Source of the DNA: an uncultured Prevotellaceae bacterium | Lineage (GTDB): Bacteria > Bacteroidota > Bacteroidia > Bacteroidales > Muribaculaceae | Length of the DNA stretch: 50,868 nucleotides | NCBI GenBank assembly: GCA_900316835.1 | Contig: ONEL01000019.1 | Location: 1-50,868, forward strand | Direction of reading: 5' to 3' | Part shown: positions 17,156-25,296 of the stretch, piece after piece | Position numbering within the stretch: the first letter of the stretch is position 1 | Layout of the letters: each line of letters starts with the position of its first letter | Position numbers and translations under genes: made by a program | The notes under the pieces: model-generated | The model's database searches: none | The model's input: the letters and a program-made list of their open reading frames with translations, nothing else | Told to the model about the DNA's origin: nothing

Positions 17156-18541
17156 ATGGCGAAAACTCAATATATAGTAGCATTAGAAATAGGTAGCTCT
17201 AAGATTGTGGGAGCTATTGCCGAGAAAGACCATTCGGGCTATGTGCAAGTTAATCACCTTGAAGTGGAAAAACTGGTCAATAGCGTTAGACATGGATGCG
17301 TGCAGAATGTGGAAAACACTAAAATGTGTGTCAATAGCATCATCAAAAAACTTGAAAATCGCATCGATGGAAATATCGAGGAGGTTTTTGTGGGCTTCAG
17401 CGGGCGTTCATTGCACAGCGAGCCCACCGAGGTTAATCACAACCTAGATGCTACTGTTCCCATTACTAAGGAGGTGCTTGAACGAATCATCAGCGATGCT
17501 GGCAAGGACCCCATCAACAACTATGAGACCATCGAAGTGGTGCCACGCACCTATTATGTTGACAAGAATGAAACCAAGAGCCCTAGCGGACAGTTTGGCT
17601 CTAATATTAATATAAAACTCAATCTTATTGTCGCTAAGCCCAACTTGAAACTCAACCTCGACCGCGTCATGAATGGTGGTGCAAGGGTTAAAGAGTATCT
17701 AGTAACTCCGCTTGTTGTCGCCGACGAAATCCTGGAATCGTCTGAAAAGTCGCTCGGATGTATGCTGGTCGACATGGGAGCCGAAACCACTACAGTCTCA
17801 ATCTATAAAGACGGGTCGCTAGTATATCTGTCAACTTTGCCCTTAGGAGGACGAAATATAACACGCGACATTACCATTGGGCTTAATGTGCTCGAAGACA
17901 CCGCCGAGCGAGTGAAGAAAAATATTAGCAATCCACTAGATAAGAATGTAGACCGAGTTTCAATCGAGGGAGTCAACTCAACCGATGCGGCTAACTATAT
18001 AGTGGCTCGAGCTGGAGAAATAATTGCTAATGTGAAACAACAAATTACCTATGCCGGTGTTAAGCTAACCGACTTGCATAACATCGTCCTCATTGGTGGT
18101 GGCGCTCAGTTGCAAGGTATTGCCCGCAAACTCGAGGATGAGATAAAACTCAAGGTGCGAATTGGCTCTTATCCCAAGTCGCTTAACATCCTTGATCATA
18201 ATATCAACCGGGCTGAGTACGTACAGTTGTTCTCCTTGCTCACTAAGGCTGCCGCTATAACACCATTCAACCAGTCGTGCGTGAGATTAAACGACAGCTT
18301 TGAAGAAGAAACTTTCAGCACTAGCTTTAATAGTGAGGACAAAGAGAATGATAATATGGGCTATGGATATGGCGATTTCCGTCCCGAAGAACCAGCTCCA
18401 CGACGTGTGGCTCGTGTAGAAGATGATGACCAACCTGAACCCTCGCGACGCAACCGGTCAAGATCATGGATTGAAAGGGCTCGCATTCAACTCAACAAAA
18501 TTATTAAAGAACCCGAGGAGGACGGAGAAGAAAACTTCTAA
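17156..18541 (+). CDS. ftsA: Cell division protein FtsA
   Basis: Actin-like ATPase that tethers FtsZ to the membrane, 461 residues. Phosphate-binding loops are seen as VALEIGSSKIVGAI (about 8-21) and LVDMGAETTTVSIY (about 204-217), with IVLIGGGAQLQGI (about 311-323) for adenosine binding; the 1C subdomain lies at about 85-170. The C-terminal tail is acidic and Arg-rich, ending with a probable amphipathic helix (WIERARIQLNKII, about 440-452) that would serve as membrane anchor. ftsZ follows after 67 bp. Confidence 0.94.
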   Translation: MAKTQYIVALEIGSSKIVGAIAEKDHSGYVQVNHLEVEKLVNSVRHGCVQNVENTKMCVNSIIKKLENRIDGNIEEVFVGFSGRSLHSEPTEVNHNLDATVPITKEVLERIISDAGKDPINNYETIEVVPRTYYVDKNETKSPSGQFGSNINIKLNLIVAKPNLKLNLDRVMNGGARVKEYLVTPLVVADEILESSEKSLGCMLVDMGAETTTVSIYKDGSLVYLSTLPLGGRNITRDITIGLNVLEDTAERVKKNISNPLDKNVDRVSIEGVNSTDAANYIVARAGEIIANVKQQITYAGVKLTDLHNIVLIGGGAQLQGIARKLEDEIKLKVRIGSYPKSLNILDHNINRAEYVQLFSLLTKAAAITPFNQSCVRLNDSFEEETFSTSFNSEDKENDNMGYGYGDFRPEEPAPRRVARVEDDDQPEPSRRNRSRSWIERARIQLNKIIKEPEEDGEENF

Positions 18542-18608
18542 GATGGCGCTATAAGGCCACGATTTTAATCTTTGAATAATTAACAAGAAAAAAACTTCAA
18601 CTTACAAT

Positions 18609-20018
18609 ATGGCTAATAACGAAAAAGACGGCATTGCGGCAGGCGCCAACATTCCCTTAATGGAGCAGAAAGATATCTTCCAGGGAATAGAAGAAAATCC
18701 AGGCTTCAAAAAGAAAGAGAAAGAAAACAATGCGCCGTGCTTGATAAAAGTGATTGGAATTGGTGGTGGCGGAAATAATGCTATTAACCACATGTATGAG
18801 CAGAAGATTAACGGGGTTTCATTTGTTGTCATGAATACCGACCGGCAAGCTCTTAACAATTCACCAGTTCCTAACAGGGTGCTCATCGGGCCCAACACCA
18901 CTTTCGGTCTGGGCGCGGGTAATAAGCCTGAATTGGCTAAGGAAGCGGCTCAAGAAAGCGAGCAAGAGATTGCCGCTCTCTTCGACGATGAAACCAAGAT
19001 GGTTTTCATCACTGCTGGAATGGGAGGTGGTACCGGTACGGGAGCCGCTCCTGTTGTGGCTAAAATAGCTCGTGAGAAAGGAGTTCTCACCATTGGCATC
19101 GTCACCATACCTTTCCTCTTTGAGGGGAAAAAGAAAATTATTAAGGCCTTGAGTGGAGCCGACGAGATGCAAAAATATGTCGACGCTTTGCTCATTATCA
19201 ACAACGAGCGACTCAGCGAGATTTATCCCGACCTTAACTTTATGAACGCTTTTGGCAAGGCCGACGACACACTGTCGGTTGCGGCACGTAGCATTAGCGA
19301 CCTTATCACCGTGGACGGATATATCAACCTTGACTTCAATGACGTAAACACTACTTTGCGTGAGGGTGGAGTGGCTATTATCAGCTCAGGTTACGGAGAA
19401 GGGGAACATCGCGTTACAAAGGCCATTGAGGACGCACTCAACTCACCATTGCTTAAGAATCGCGACGTTTATGGCTCGCAAAAGATATTGATGAATTTCT
19501 ACTTCTCTTCTACCGCTAAGGATGAGTTTAAGATGAGCGAGATAGAAGAGATGAGGCAGTTCATGACTCAGTTCACTCATGAGGTGGACGTGATTTGGGG
19601 TGTTGCCTACGACGACACTCTGGGAGAAAAGGTGAAAATCACCATGCTTGCAGCTGGATTCAATGTCTCGTTAGATGCTGAAACAGCAGTGGCCGAGGGT
19701 GAACGAGGTGCCGATGCTAAACCGGCTAGGGCCGCAAGTCCCATCGACCGCATTGAGCAAGAATATGGCGAGAAGTTTAACGAACTTGATATCGACCGGG
19801 CTAAAGCACAATATATTGTGCTGCGTCCTGAGGATATCGACAATGATGAGATTGTTGACTTGCTGGAGAAAAATCCGGCATTCAAGCGTGATCAGCAGGT
19901 TAAGAACGACTTCCGTGAGTTGCAAAAAAGCCCTGCTAAACCCTCTCCAGCTAGAGTGGTATCGCCACTGGCTAAGAAAAAAGCTAGTGCTACGCGCACC
20001 ATCTCATTTGGTGATTGA
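18609..20018 (+). CDS. ftsZ: Cell division GTPase FtsZ
   Basis: Tubulin-like GTPase that forms the Z-ring, 469 residues. [13 protein letters not shown] (about 50-62) and the tubulin signature [12 protein letters not shown] (about 139-150) bind GTP, and the T7 loop [12 protein letters not shown] (about 239-250) completes catalysis at the dimer interface. About 40 residues precede the GTPase domain. The C-terminal linker is short and the protein ends in ISFGD; the usual conserved FtsA-binding peptide (D/E-I-P-x-F/Y-L) is not recognisable. It is the last gene of the cluster, with serS close behind. Confidence 0.95.
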   Translation: MANNEKDGIAAGANIPLMEQKDIFQGIEENPGFKKKEKENNAPCLIKVIGIGGGGNNAINHMYEQKINGVSFVVMNTDRQALNNSPVPNRVLIGPNTTFGLGAGNKPELAKEAAQESEQEIAALFDDETKMVFITAGMGGGTGTGAAPVVAKIAREKGVLTIGIVTIPFLFEGKKKIIKALSGADEMQKYVDALLIINNERLSEIYPDLNFMNAFGKADDTLSVAARSISDLITVDGYINLDFNDVNTTLREGGVAIISSGYGEGEHRVTKAIEDALNSPLLKNRDVYGSQKILMNFYFSSTAKDEFKMSEIEEMRQFMTQFTHEVDVIWGVAYDDTLGEKVKITMLAAGFNVSLDAETAVAEGERGADAKPARAASPIDRIEQEYGEKFNELDIDRAKAQYIVLRPEDIDNDEIVDLLEKNPAFKRDQQVKNDFRELQKSPAKPSPARVVSPLAKKKASATRTISFGD

Positions 20019-20050
20019 TAAATGATAAACGTAATTTACTATACACAATA

Positions 20051-21322
20051 ATGCTTACACTTCAACAAATTAACGAAAATCCTGAAAGAGTGATTGAGCG
20101 ACTGGCTGTGAAGCACTTTGATGCCCGTGAGCCAATTATGAAAGTAATTGAACTTGACAAGCTACGCCGAGCTGCTCAAAAAGAACGAGACGATAACGCT
20201 TCGCAACTAAATAAAATGGCTGCCCAAATTGGCGCCCTCATGAAGCAGGGAAAACGTGACGAGGCTCAGCTGGCTAAGGAACAAGTGGCTGCTCTTAAAA
20301 CCGCTAACAAGGAAATCGATGACAAGATGACCTCGGCGGCTAATGAGATTACTGAAATCTTACTATCCATTCCCAACACTCCATGTGAGGCGGTGCCCGA
20401 AGGCAAAACTGCCGAGGATAATGTGGTGGAGAAAACAGGTGGGCCCGAAACTCACCTTGCCGACGATGCGTTGCCACACTGGGAACTAGCTAAAAAATAT
20501 AATCTCATTGATTTTGACCTGGGTGTGAAAATCACAGGAGCGGGGTTCCCCGTCTATGTGGGTAAAGGCGCACGCCTGCAACGTGCTCTCATTCAGTTCT
20601 TCCTCGACGAGGCTGGCAAGGCTGGATATGTGGAGATTGAGCCACCCTATGTTGTTAATGAAGCTTCGGGCCTAGGCACAGGACAGTTGCCCGACAAGGA
20701 AGGACAAATGTATCACTGCCAGGTAGACAACTTCTACCTTATTCCCACTGCCGAGGTGCCTGTGACTAACATGTATCGCGATGTGATTCTCTCGCAAGAC
20801 GAGCTTCCTAAGAAGAACTGTGCTTATAGCGCTTGTTTCCGTCGCGAGGCAGGTTCTTATGGCAAGGACGTGCGTGGATTGAATCGCTTGCATCAGTTCG
20901 ACAAGGTGGAAATAGTGCGCATTGAGCGTCCTGAGGATAGCTACGCGGCACTCGAAGAGATGAAAGATCATGTGCAAGGCTTGCTTGAAAAACTCGAACT
21001 CCCATGGCACATCTTGCGCCTGTGTGGCGGCGACATGAGTTTCACTAGTGCCATAACCTTTGACTTTGAGGTTTGGTCGGCTGCGCAAAAGCGCTGGCTT
21101 GAAGTGAGCTCGGTGAGCAACTTCGAGACCTATCAGGCTAACCGTCTCAAGTGCCGCTATCGTGGTGACGACAAGAAAACTCATCTATGCCACACCCTTA
21201 ACGGCTCAGCATTAGCATTGCCTCGCATCGTTGCGGCATTGCTTGAGAACAATCAGACACCTGAGGGCATCCGCATCCCCAAGGCTCTGCAACCTTACAC
21301 AGGCTTCGATATTATCGACTAA
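20051..21322 (+). CDS. serS: Serine--tRNA ligase
   Basis: Class II aminoacyl-tRNA synthetase charging tRNA-Ser, 424 residues from the ATG at 20051. It has an N-terminal antiparallel coiled-coil arm (about 30-105), motif 2 around FRREAGSYGKDVRGLNRLHQ (about 259-278) and motif 3 around NGSALALPRIVAALLE. The open frame extends to 20015, but SerRS proteins start MLTL..., and the longer version would overlap ftsZ by 4 bp, so the inner start is preferred. A strong terminator lies 20 bp downstream. Confidence 0.95.
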   Translation: MLTLQQINENPERVIERLAVKHFDAREPIMKVIELDKLRRAAQKERDDNASQLNKMAAQIGALMKQGKRDEAQLAKEQVAALKTANKEIDDKMTSAANEITEILLSIPNTPCEAVPEGKTAEDNVVEKTGGPETHLADDALPHWELAKKYNLIDFDLGVKITGAGFPVYVGKGARLQRALIQFFLDEAGKAGYVEIEPPYVVNEASGLGTGQLPDKEGQMYHCQVDNFYLIPTAEVPVTNMYRDVILSQDELPKKNCAYSACFRREAGSYGKDVRGLNRLHQFDKVEIVRIERPEDSYAALEEMKDHVQGLLEKLELPWHILRLCGGDMSFTSAITFDFEVWSAAQKRWLEVSSVSNFETYQANRLKCRYRGDDKKTHLCHTLNGSALALPRIVAALLENNQTPEGIRIPKALQPYTGFDIID

Positions 21323-21342
21323 AACTTAAGGATTTTAAAAAT

Positions 21343-21382
21343 AAAATCAGCAGGTATGATATCATACTTGCTGATTTTGTTT
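21343..21382 (+). terminator. Terminator of serS
   Basis: AAAATCAGCAGGTATGAT (21343-21360) and ATCATACTTGCTGATTTT (21361-21378) form a near-perfect 18-bp inverted repeat with one wobble, followed by GTTTT. It can act in both directions, so it may also stop the tRNA-Arg transcript coming from the right. Confidence 0.85.
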
Positions 21383-21392
21383 TCAAGAAAAG

Positions 21393-21466
21393 TGAATCGG
21401 CTGGGATTCGAACCCAGGACCCACAGCTTAGAAGGCTGTTGCTCTATCCAGCTGAGCTACCGATCC
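21393..21466 (-). tRNA. tRNA-Arg (anticodon UCU)
   Basis: A 74-nt cloverleaf reads on the minus strand: acceptor GGATCGG paired with CCGATTC (one G-U), D-arm GCTC/GAGC, anticodon stem ACAGC/GCTGT with loop CTTCTAA giving anticodon TCT, T-arm CTGGG-TTCGAAT-CCCAG and discriminator A. The 3' CCA is not encoded. It reads AGA/AGG codons. Confidence 0.95.
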
Positions 21467-21511
21467 CAGTCTTTTTAACTCATTAATATGCCAGTGTGTT
21501 AAAAAGCGGTG

Positions 21512-21542
21512 CAAAGATAATACTTTTTTGGGTAATGGCAAA
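21512..21542 (-). promoter_or_regulatory. Promoter of tRNA-Arg
   Basis: On the minus strand, TTTG (21542-21539), exactly 19 bp, then TATCTTTG (21519-21512) match the Bacteroidetes consensus on both boxes. Transcription should start near 21505, about 40 nt before the tRNA. It interleaves with the divergent queA promoter. Confidence 0.8.
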
Positions 21543-21559
21543 AAAATGTTGTATTTTTG
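21527..21559 (+). promoter_or_regulatory. Promoter of queA
   Basis: TTTG (21527-21530), exactly 21 bp, then TATTTTTG (21552-21559) match TTTG-N19-21-TAnnTTTG. The start point should be near 21566. This rules out the more upstream in-frame ATGs as queA start codons. Confidence 0.8.
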
Positions 21560-21573
21560 CACACTCAAATGCT

Positions 21574-22809
21574 ATGACTGAGATGAATACACTAGATAAA
21601 GTGCGCAATTTACACATTGCCAACTATAATTACTCACTTCCCGATGAGCGCATCGCAAAGCATCCACTTGCTGCGCGTGAACAGTGCAAGTTGTTGATGT
21701 ACAAGTGTGGAAAAATAACTGAACACCATTTTAGTGATGTGCCACAACTGTTGCCTGGCAACTCAATGCTGGTCTATAACAACACGCGCGTAATTAATGC
21801 CAGGCTTCGTTTCAAGAAAGAAACTGGTAGCCAAATCGAGATTTTTTGTCTCGAACCGGTTGCGCCAGTCGACTATCAACTCATCTTCCAAACCACTAGC
21901 ACTTGCACATGGCTGTGCCTGGTGGGAAACAGTAAGCGATGGAAACATGGTTCCCTGTCGCAGCAAGTTGATGTTGATGGCAAGAGGGTTGTCGTTAGCG
22001 CCACTAGGGGGGAGCGGCGAGGCAATTCGTTTGAGATAATATTCCAGTGGGACGGAGGTGTAACCTTCGCATCGGTGCTTGAGGCGTTGGGAGAGATTCC
22101 TATTCCTCCTTACCTTAATCGTGGCACGGAGAAAAGCGATACCACCGACTATCAAACGGTCTACAGCCACATCGACGGCAGTGTGGCGGCACCCACTGCA
22201 GGATTGCATTTTACCGAGCAGGTGCTTGACGATTGTGACAATCGTGGCATTGAGCGACGTGAGCTCACTTTGCATGTGGGGGCAGGAACTTTCCAGCCAG
22301 TCAAGAGCGATAGCATTGGCGAGCACGACATGCACACCGAGTTTATTAGTGTGCCACGCGATTTGCTTGCCGAACTCGCTTCCACTGGCAGGCAAGTGAT
22401 TGCTGTGGGGACGACCAGTGTGCGCACTCTTGAGAGTCTCTACTATGTGGGGCAAATTCTAGAATATAATCCTGATGCTACTGAACAGCAGCTGCAAGTA
22501 ACCCAGTGGATGCCTTACACCACACCTTGTGAAATATCGGTGGCTAAAGCTCTGGGCAATATTGTTGACTATCTTGACCGTCACAATGCCAGTGCCTACT
22601 TGGGGAGTACCCAGCTCATGATAGCTCCAGGTTTCAAATATCGCATTGTGGGAGGCATGATTACTAATTTTCATCAGCCCCAGTCCACACTATTGCTGCT
22701 GGTTGCTGCGTTTGTGGGAGATGACAAGTGGCGTGAGATTTATAACTATGCGCTCGAGCACGATTTCCGTTTTCTAAGCTACGGCGACGCCTGCTTGTTT
22801 TTACCTTGA
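21574..22809 (+). CDS. queA: S-adenosylmethionine:tRNA ribosyltransferase-isomerase
   Basis: Enzyme of queuosine biosynthesis that transfers and isomerises the ribosyl part of SAM onto preQ1 in tRNA, about 411 residues. Family motifs are YSLPDERIAKHPLAARE, NNTRVINARL, the TAGLHFT block, LHVGAGTFQPVKSD, HDMHTEFI, VGTTSVRTLES and NFHQPQSTLLLLV. The open frame runs back to 21496, but the promoter at 21527-21559 lies inside that stretch, so translation must start at 21574 or the ATG at 21583. The protein is longer than the E. coli enzyme, with extra sequence around the middle and near residues 300-320. Confidence 0.93.
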   Translation: MTEMNTLDKVRNLHIANYNYSLPDERIAKHPLAAREQCKLLMYKCGKITEHHFSDVPQLLPGNSMLVYNNTRVINARLRFKKETGSQIEIFCLEPVAPVDYQLIFQTTSTCTWLCLVGNSKRWKHGSLSQQVDVDGKRVVVSATRGERRGNSFEIIFQWDGGVTFASVLEALGEIPIPPYLNRGTEKSDTTDYQTVYSHIDGSVAAPTAGLHFTEQVLDDCDNRGIERRELTLHVGAGTFQPVKSDSIGEHDMHTEFISVPRDLLAELASTGRQVIAVGTTSVRTLESLYYVGQILEYNPDATEQQLQVTQWMPYTTPCEISVAKALGNIVDYLDRHNASAYLGSTQLMIAPGFKYRIVGGMITNFHQPQSTLLLLVAAFVGDDKWREIYNYALEHDFRFLSYGDACLFLP

Positions 22810-22836
22810 ATTTTACGGCATTTGAATGTTGATATA

Positions 22837-22899
22837 GAGGTGTGATGTGAATGGCTAAAAGTTGTAGCCATCATTATTGCACCTCAATCTATTTTTTTG
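22837..22899 (+). terminator. Probable terminator of queA
   Basis: GAGGTG (22837-22842) pairs with CACCTC (22880-22885), and inside it ATGGCT (22851-22856) pairs with AGCCAT (22866-22871); a run of seven T follows. The middle of the stem is imperfect. Confidence 0.6.
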
Positions 22900-23498
22900 T
22901 ATCACAACTGGCATTGCATTAGACAGAATGGATTTAACAAATTTATTTGTAAAAAGTGTATATTTAATGGCAGGCTGTTAAATCTTAAGAATTAAATCTT
23001 AAAATATGATAAAAATGCACTATTGTTTTAGGTGAATGTTTTTTAGTAAGAAAAAAATACTTATCTTTGTAAAAAGTTTTAATGACTATCATAAAGTTGA
23101 AACTTTAAAAATCTTTTCCTTTGAAGTCCTTATAAAGAAATCAACTTAGTCAATAAACTATTCATGTAACTGCTGAGCATTTTTTGCCCAACGCACATGT
23201 AATTTATATATACATTGTTGAAAAAACAAAATAAATTCTTTTTCATTGTTAATACACAAAAGTTATTGTAAGGTAAATAAGTTTTAGTATTAAATTTTAT
23301 GGTGACGATGTCGTGAGATGTGAATCTAGCGACATTTTCTTTTGGCACTAATGCTTGATAGCAAATGTGAGCCTCTATCACGACACACATGTATCATACA
23401 CATGAGTATTTTAAAACTCTTTTTTGAGGTTTTATTGGCTTCACGTTAATAAAATTCATTATCTTTGCCCATTATTCCTGTTAAATTGAAATACTATT
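22900..23498. other. Long AT-rich intergenic region with promoter and structured segment
   Basis: About 600 bp with no credible gene. It contains a tandem TTAAATCTTAA repeat (22978-23004), a -7 element TATCTTTG at 23062-23069, a small hairpin AAAGT-TGA-ACTTT near 23093, and a structured part at 23305-23390. There TGTCG(TGA) near 23309 can pair either with CGACAT at 23330-23335 or with TCACGACA at 23378-23385. A weak A/T-rich hairpin lies near 23411-23435. A leader or small RNA is possible; the minus-strand frame at 23130-23390 has no protein-like features. Confidence 0.45.
23435..23467 (+). promoter_or_regulatory. Promoter of the ABC exporter and dipeptidyl peptidase operon
   Basis: TATCTTTG at 23460-23467 is a full match to the -7 box, with TTGG at 23435-23438, 21 bp upstream, as an imperfect -33 box. 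Transcription should begin near 23474, leaving a leader of about 25 nt before the TTG start. Confidence 0.65.
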
Positions 23499-25271
23499 TT
23501 GTTTAAAACACTTTTACAACAGGTGGGCAGGTTTAAAACCGCCTCAATATTGACTCCCATTTTTATTAGCCTTGAGGTTGTGATGGGAGTGCTTATCCCT
23601 TATGTTACATCATGGATAATTGATGAGGGAATAGCTAAGAATAACATGAATGGTGTCTACAAGTACGGTGCTATTATGCTGGGGCTTGCTGCTTTGAGCA
23701 TGCTCTTTGGTATACTTGCCGGTCGTTTCTCGGCCTATGCTTCTTCGGGTTTTGCACGCAATCTGCGTGAAGCAATGTTCCGGAATATCCAGACTTTCGC
23801 ATTCTCCAATATTGACAAGTTTAGTTCTTCAGGACTTGTTACGCGCATGACTACCGATGTGAGTAACCTGCAAAATGCCTTCCAAATGCTGTTGCGGGTG
23901 TCGTTTCGCGCTCCATTAAACTTGATATTTAGTATCATCATGTGCGTGTTCATCAACTCGCAGATGAGCATTATCTTCGTCGTTGCATTGCTTATCCTTG
24001 GCACTGCGCTTTTCTTTATCATGAGCCGGGCAGTGAAATTGTTCTCGCAAGTATTTAAGAAATATGACGACCTCAATGGTGTTGTTCAAGAAAATGTTTC
24101 GGCCATACGCGTGGTTAAGGCTTTTGTGCGTGAGGATTTTGAAAATAAGAAATTTAGCAAAGCTGCTCGCGCGCTCTATAATCTCTTTGTGCGCACCGAG
24201 GGCTTGATGGCGCTTAACCACCCGGTGATGATGATTGTGGTTTATGGTTGCATCATCTCGCTCTCATGGTTTGGTGCTAAGCACATTGTGGTAGGTGACC
24301 TCACCACAGGGCAGCTCACTTCGCTTTTTACCTATGTGATGACAATTCTCTCGGCTTTGATGATGCTCTCCATGATTTTCGTGCAACTCACTATGAGCGC
24401 TGCCAGTGGACGACGTGTGGTTGAGGTTATCAACGAGCGTGCCGACATTGTCAATCCCTCTAATCCTGTTACTTCAGTGCCCGATGGTAGCATCGATTTC
24501 GATAACGTTAGTTTCTCTTACAAGAAAGACATCGACCAGCATAAGGATAATGGCGACGGCTCATTTGAGTACGCTATCAAAGATATTAATCTACACATTG
24601 ACGGTGGTGAGACCATTGGCATCATTGGCGGTACGGGTTGTGGCAAGTCCACACTGGCAATGCTCGTGAGCCGTATGTACGATGTGAGCAAGGGCTCTAT
24701 CAAGGTGGGGGGCGTGGATGTGCGCGACTATGACCTTGAGACTTTGCGAAACAACGTGTCAATGGTGTTGCAGAACAACGTGCTCTTCAGTGGTTCCATT
24801 CTCGACAACTTGCGATGGGGCAAGGGTGATGCTACACTCGAGGAGTGCAAGCATGCCTGCCACCTGGCATGTGCCGACGAATTTATCGACCAAATGCCTC
24901 AGGGATATGACTCTATTATAGAGCAGGGAGGAACCAATGTGTCGGGGGGACAAAAACAACGATTGTGCATCGCGCGGGCATTGCTCAAGAGCCCCAAGGT
25001 GCTAGTGCTCGACGACTCTACTAGCGCTTGCGACACTGCCACCGATGCTCGCATCAACCGAGCCCTGCGTGAGTTTATGCCAAATGTGACAAAAATTATT
25101 GTTGCTCAACGCGTCAACACTGTGATGAAAGCTAACCGCATCATCGTCATGGAGAGTGGGCGAGTGGTGGGATTTGATTCCCACGACAATTTGTTAAAGT
25201 CTTGTGAAATATATCGAGAAATCTTCACGTTGCAAACTCAAGACTCGGGCGACTTTGACAAACCGAAATAA
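23499..25271 (+). CDS. ABC exporter half-transporter (permease and ATPase fused) with degenerate catalytic site
   Basis: Type IV ABC exporter subunit, 590 residues: six membrane helices (about 15-310) followed by a nucleotide-binding domain (about 330-580). Walker A is GGTGCGKST at 377-385 and the signature VSGGQ at 481-485. Walker B runs into LDDSTSACD, so Asp506 stands where the catalytic Glu normally is, and the switch His is replaced by Gln537 (VAQR). This pattern is known from the degenerate half of heterodimeric exporters such as TM287 of TM287/288. No second half is adjacent. The start is TTG at 23499, 25 nt from the predicted transcript start. It is probably co-transcribed with the peptidase 25 bp downstream. 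Substrate unknown. Confidence 0.88.
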   Translation: MFKTLLQQVGRFKTASILTPIFISLEVVMGVLIPYVTSWIIDEGIAKNNMNGVYKYGAIMLGLAALSMLFGILAGRFSAYASSGFARNLREAMFRNIQTFAFSNIDKFSSSGLVTRMTTDVSNLQNAFQMLLRVSFRAPLNLIFSIIMCVFINSQMSIIFVVALLILGTALFFIMSRAVKLFSQVFKKYDDLNGVVQENVSAIRVVKAFVREDFENKKFSKAARALYNLFVRTEGLMALNHPVMMIVVYGCIISLSWFGAKHIVVGDLTTGQLTSLFTYVMTILSALMMLSMIFVQLTMSAASGRRVVEVINERADIVNPSNPVTSVPDGSIDFDNVSFSYKKDIDQHKDNGDGSFEYAIKDINLHIDGGETIGIIGGTGCGKSTLAMLVSRMYDVSKGSIKVGGVDVRDYDLETLRNNVSMVLQNNVLFSGSILDNLRWGKGDATLEECKHACHLACADEFIDQMPQGYDSIIEQGGTNVSGGQKQRLCIARALLKSPKVLVLDDSTSACDTATDARINRALREFMPNVTKIIVAQRVNTVMKANRIIVMESGRVVGFDSHDNLLKSCEIYREIFTLQTQDSGDFDKPK

Positions 25272-25296
25272 AAATATAATAAACATAGACTAAACA

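Noticed and set aside
21496..21573. Longer N-terminus of QueA
   Set aside because: A consensus promoter (21527-21559) lies within this stretch, so it is not transcribed as part of the mRNA.
23130..23390. 86-codon minus-strand frame in the intergenic region
   Set aside because: Composition reflects AT-rich DNA, with no domain, signal or promoter; the region is better explained as a leader or structured RNA.
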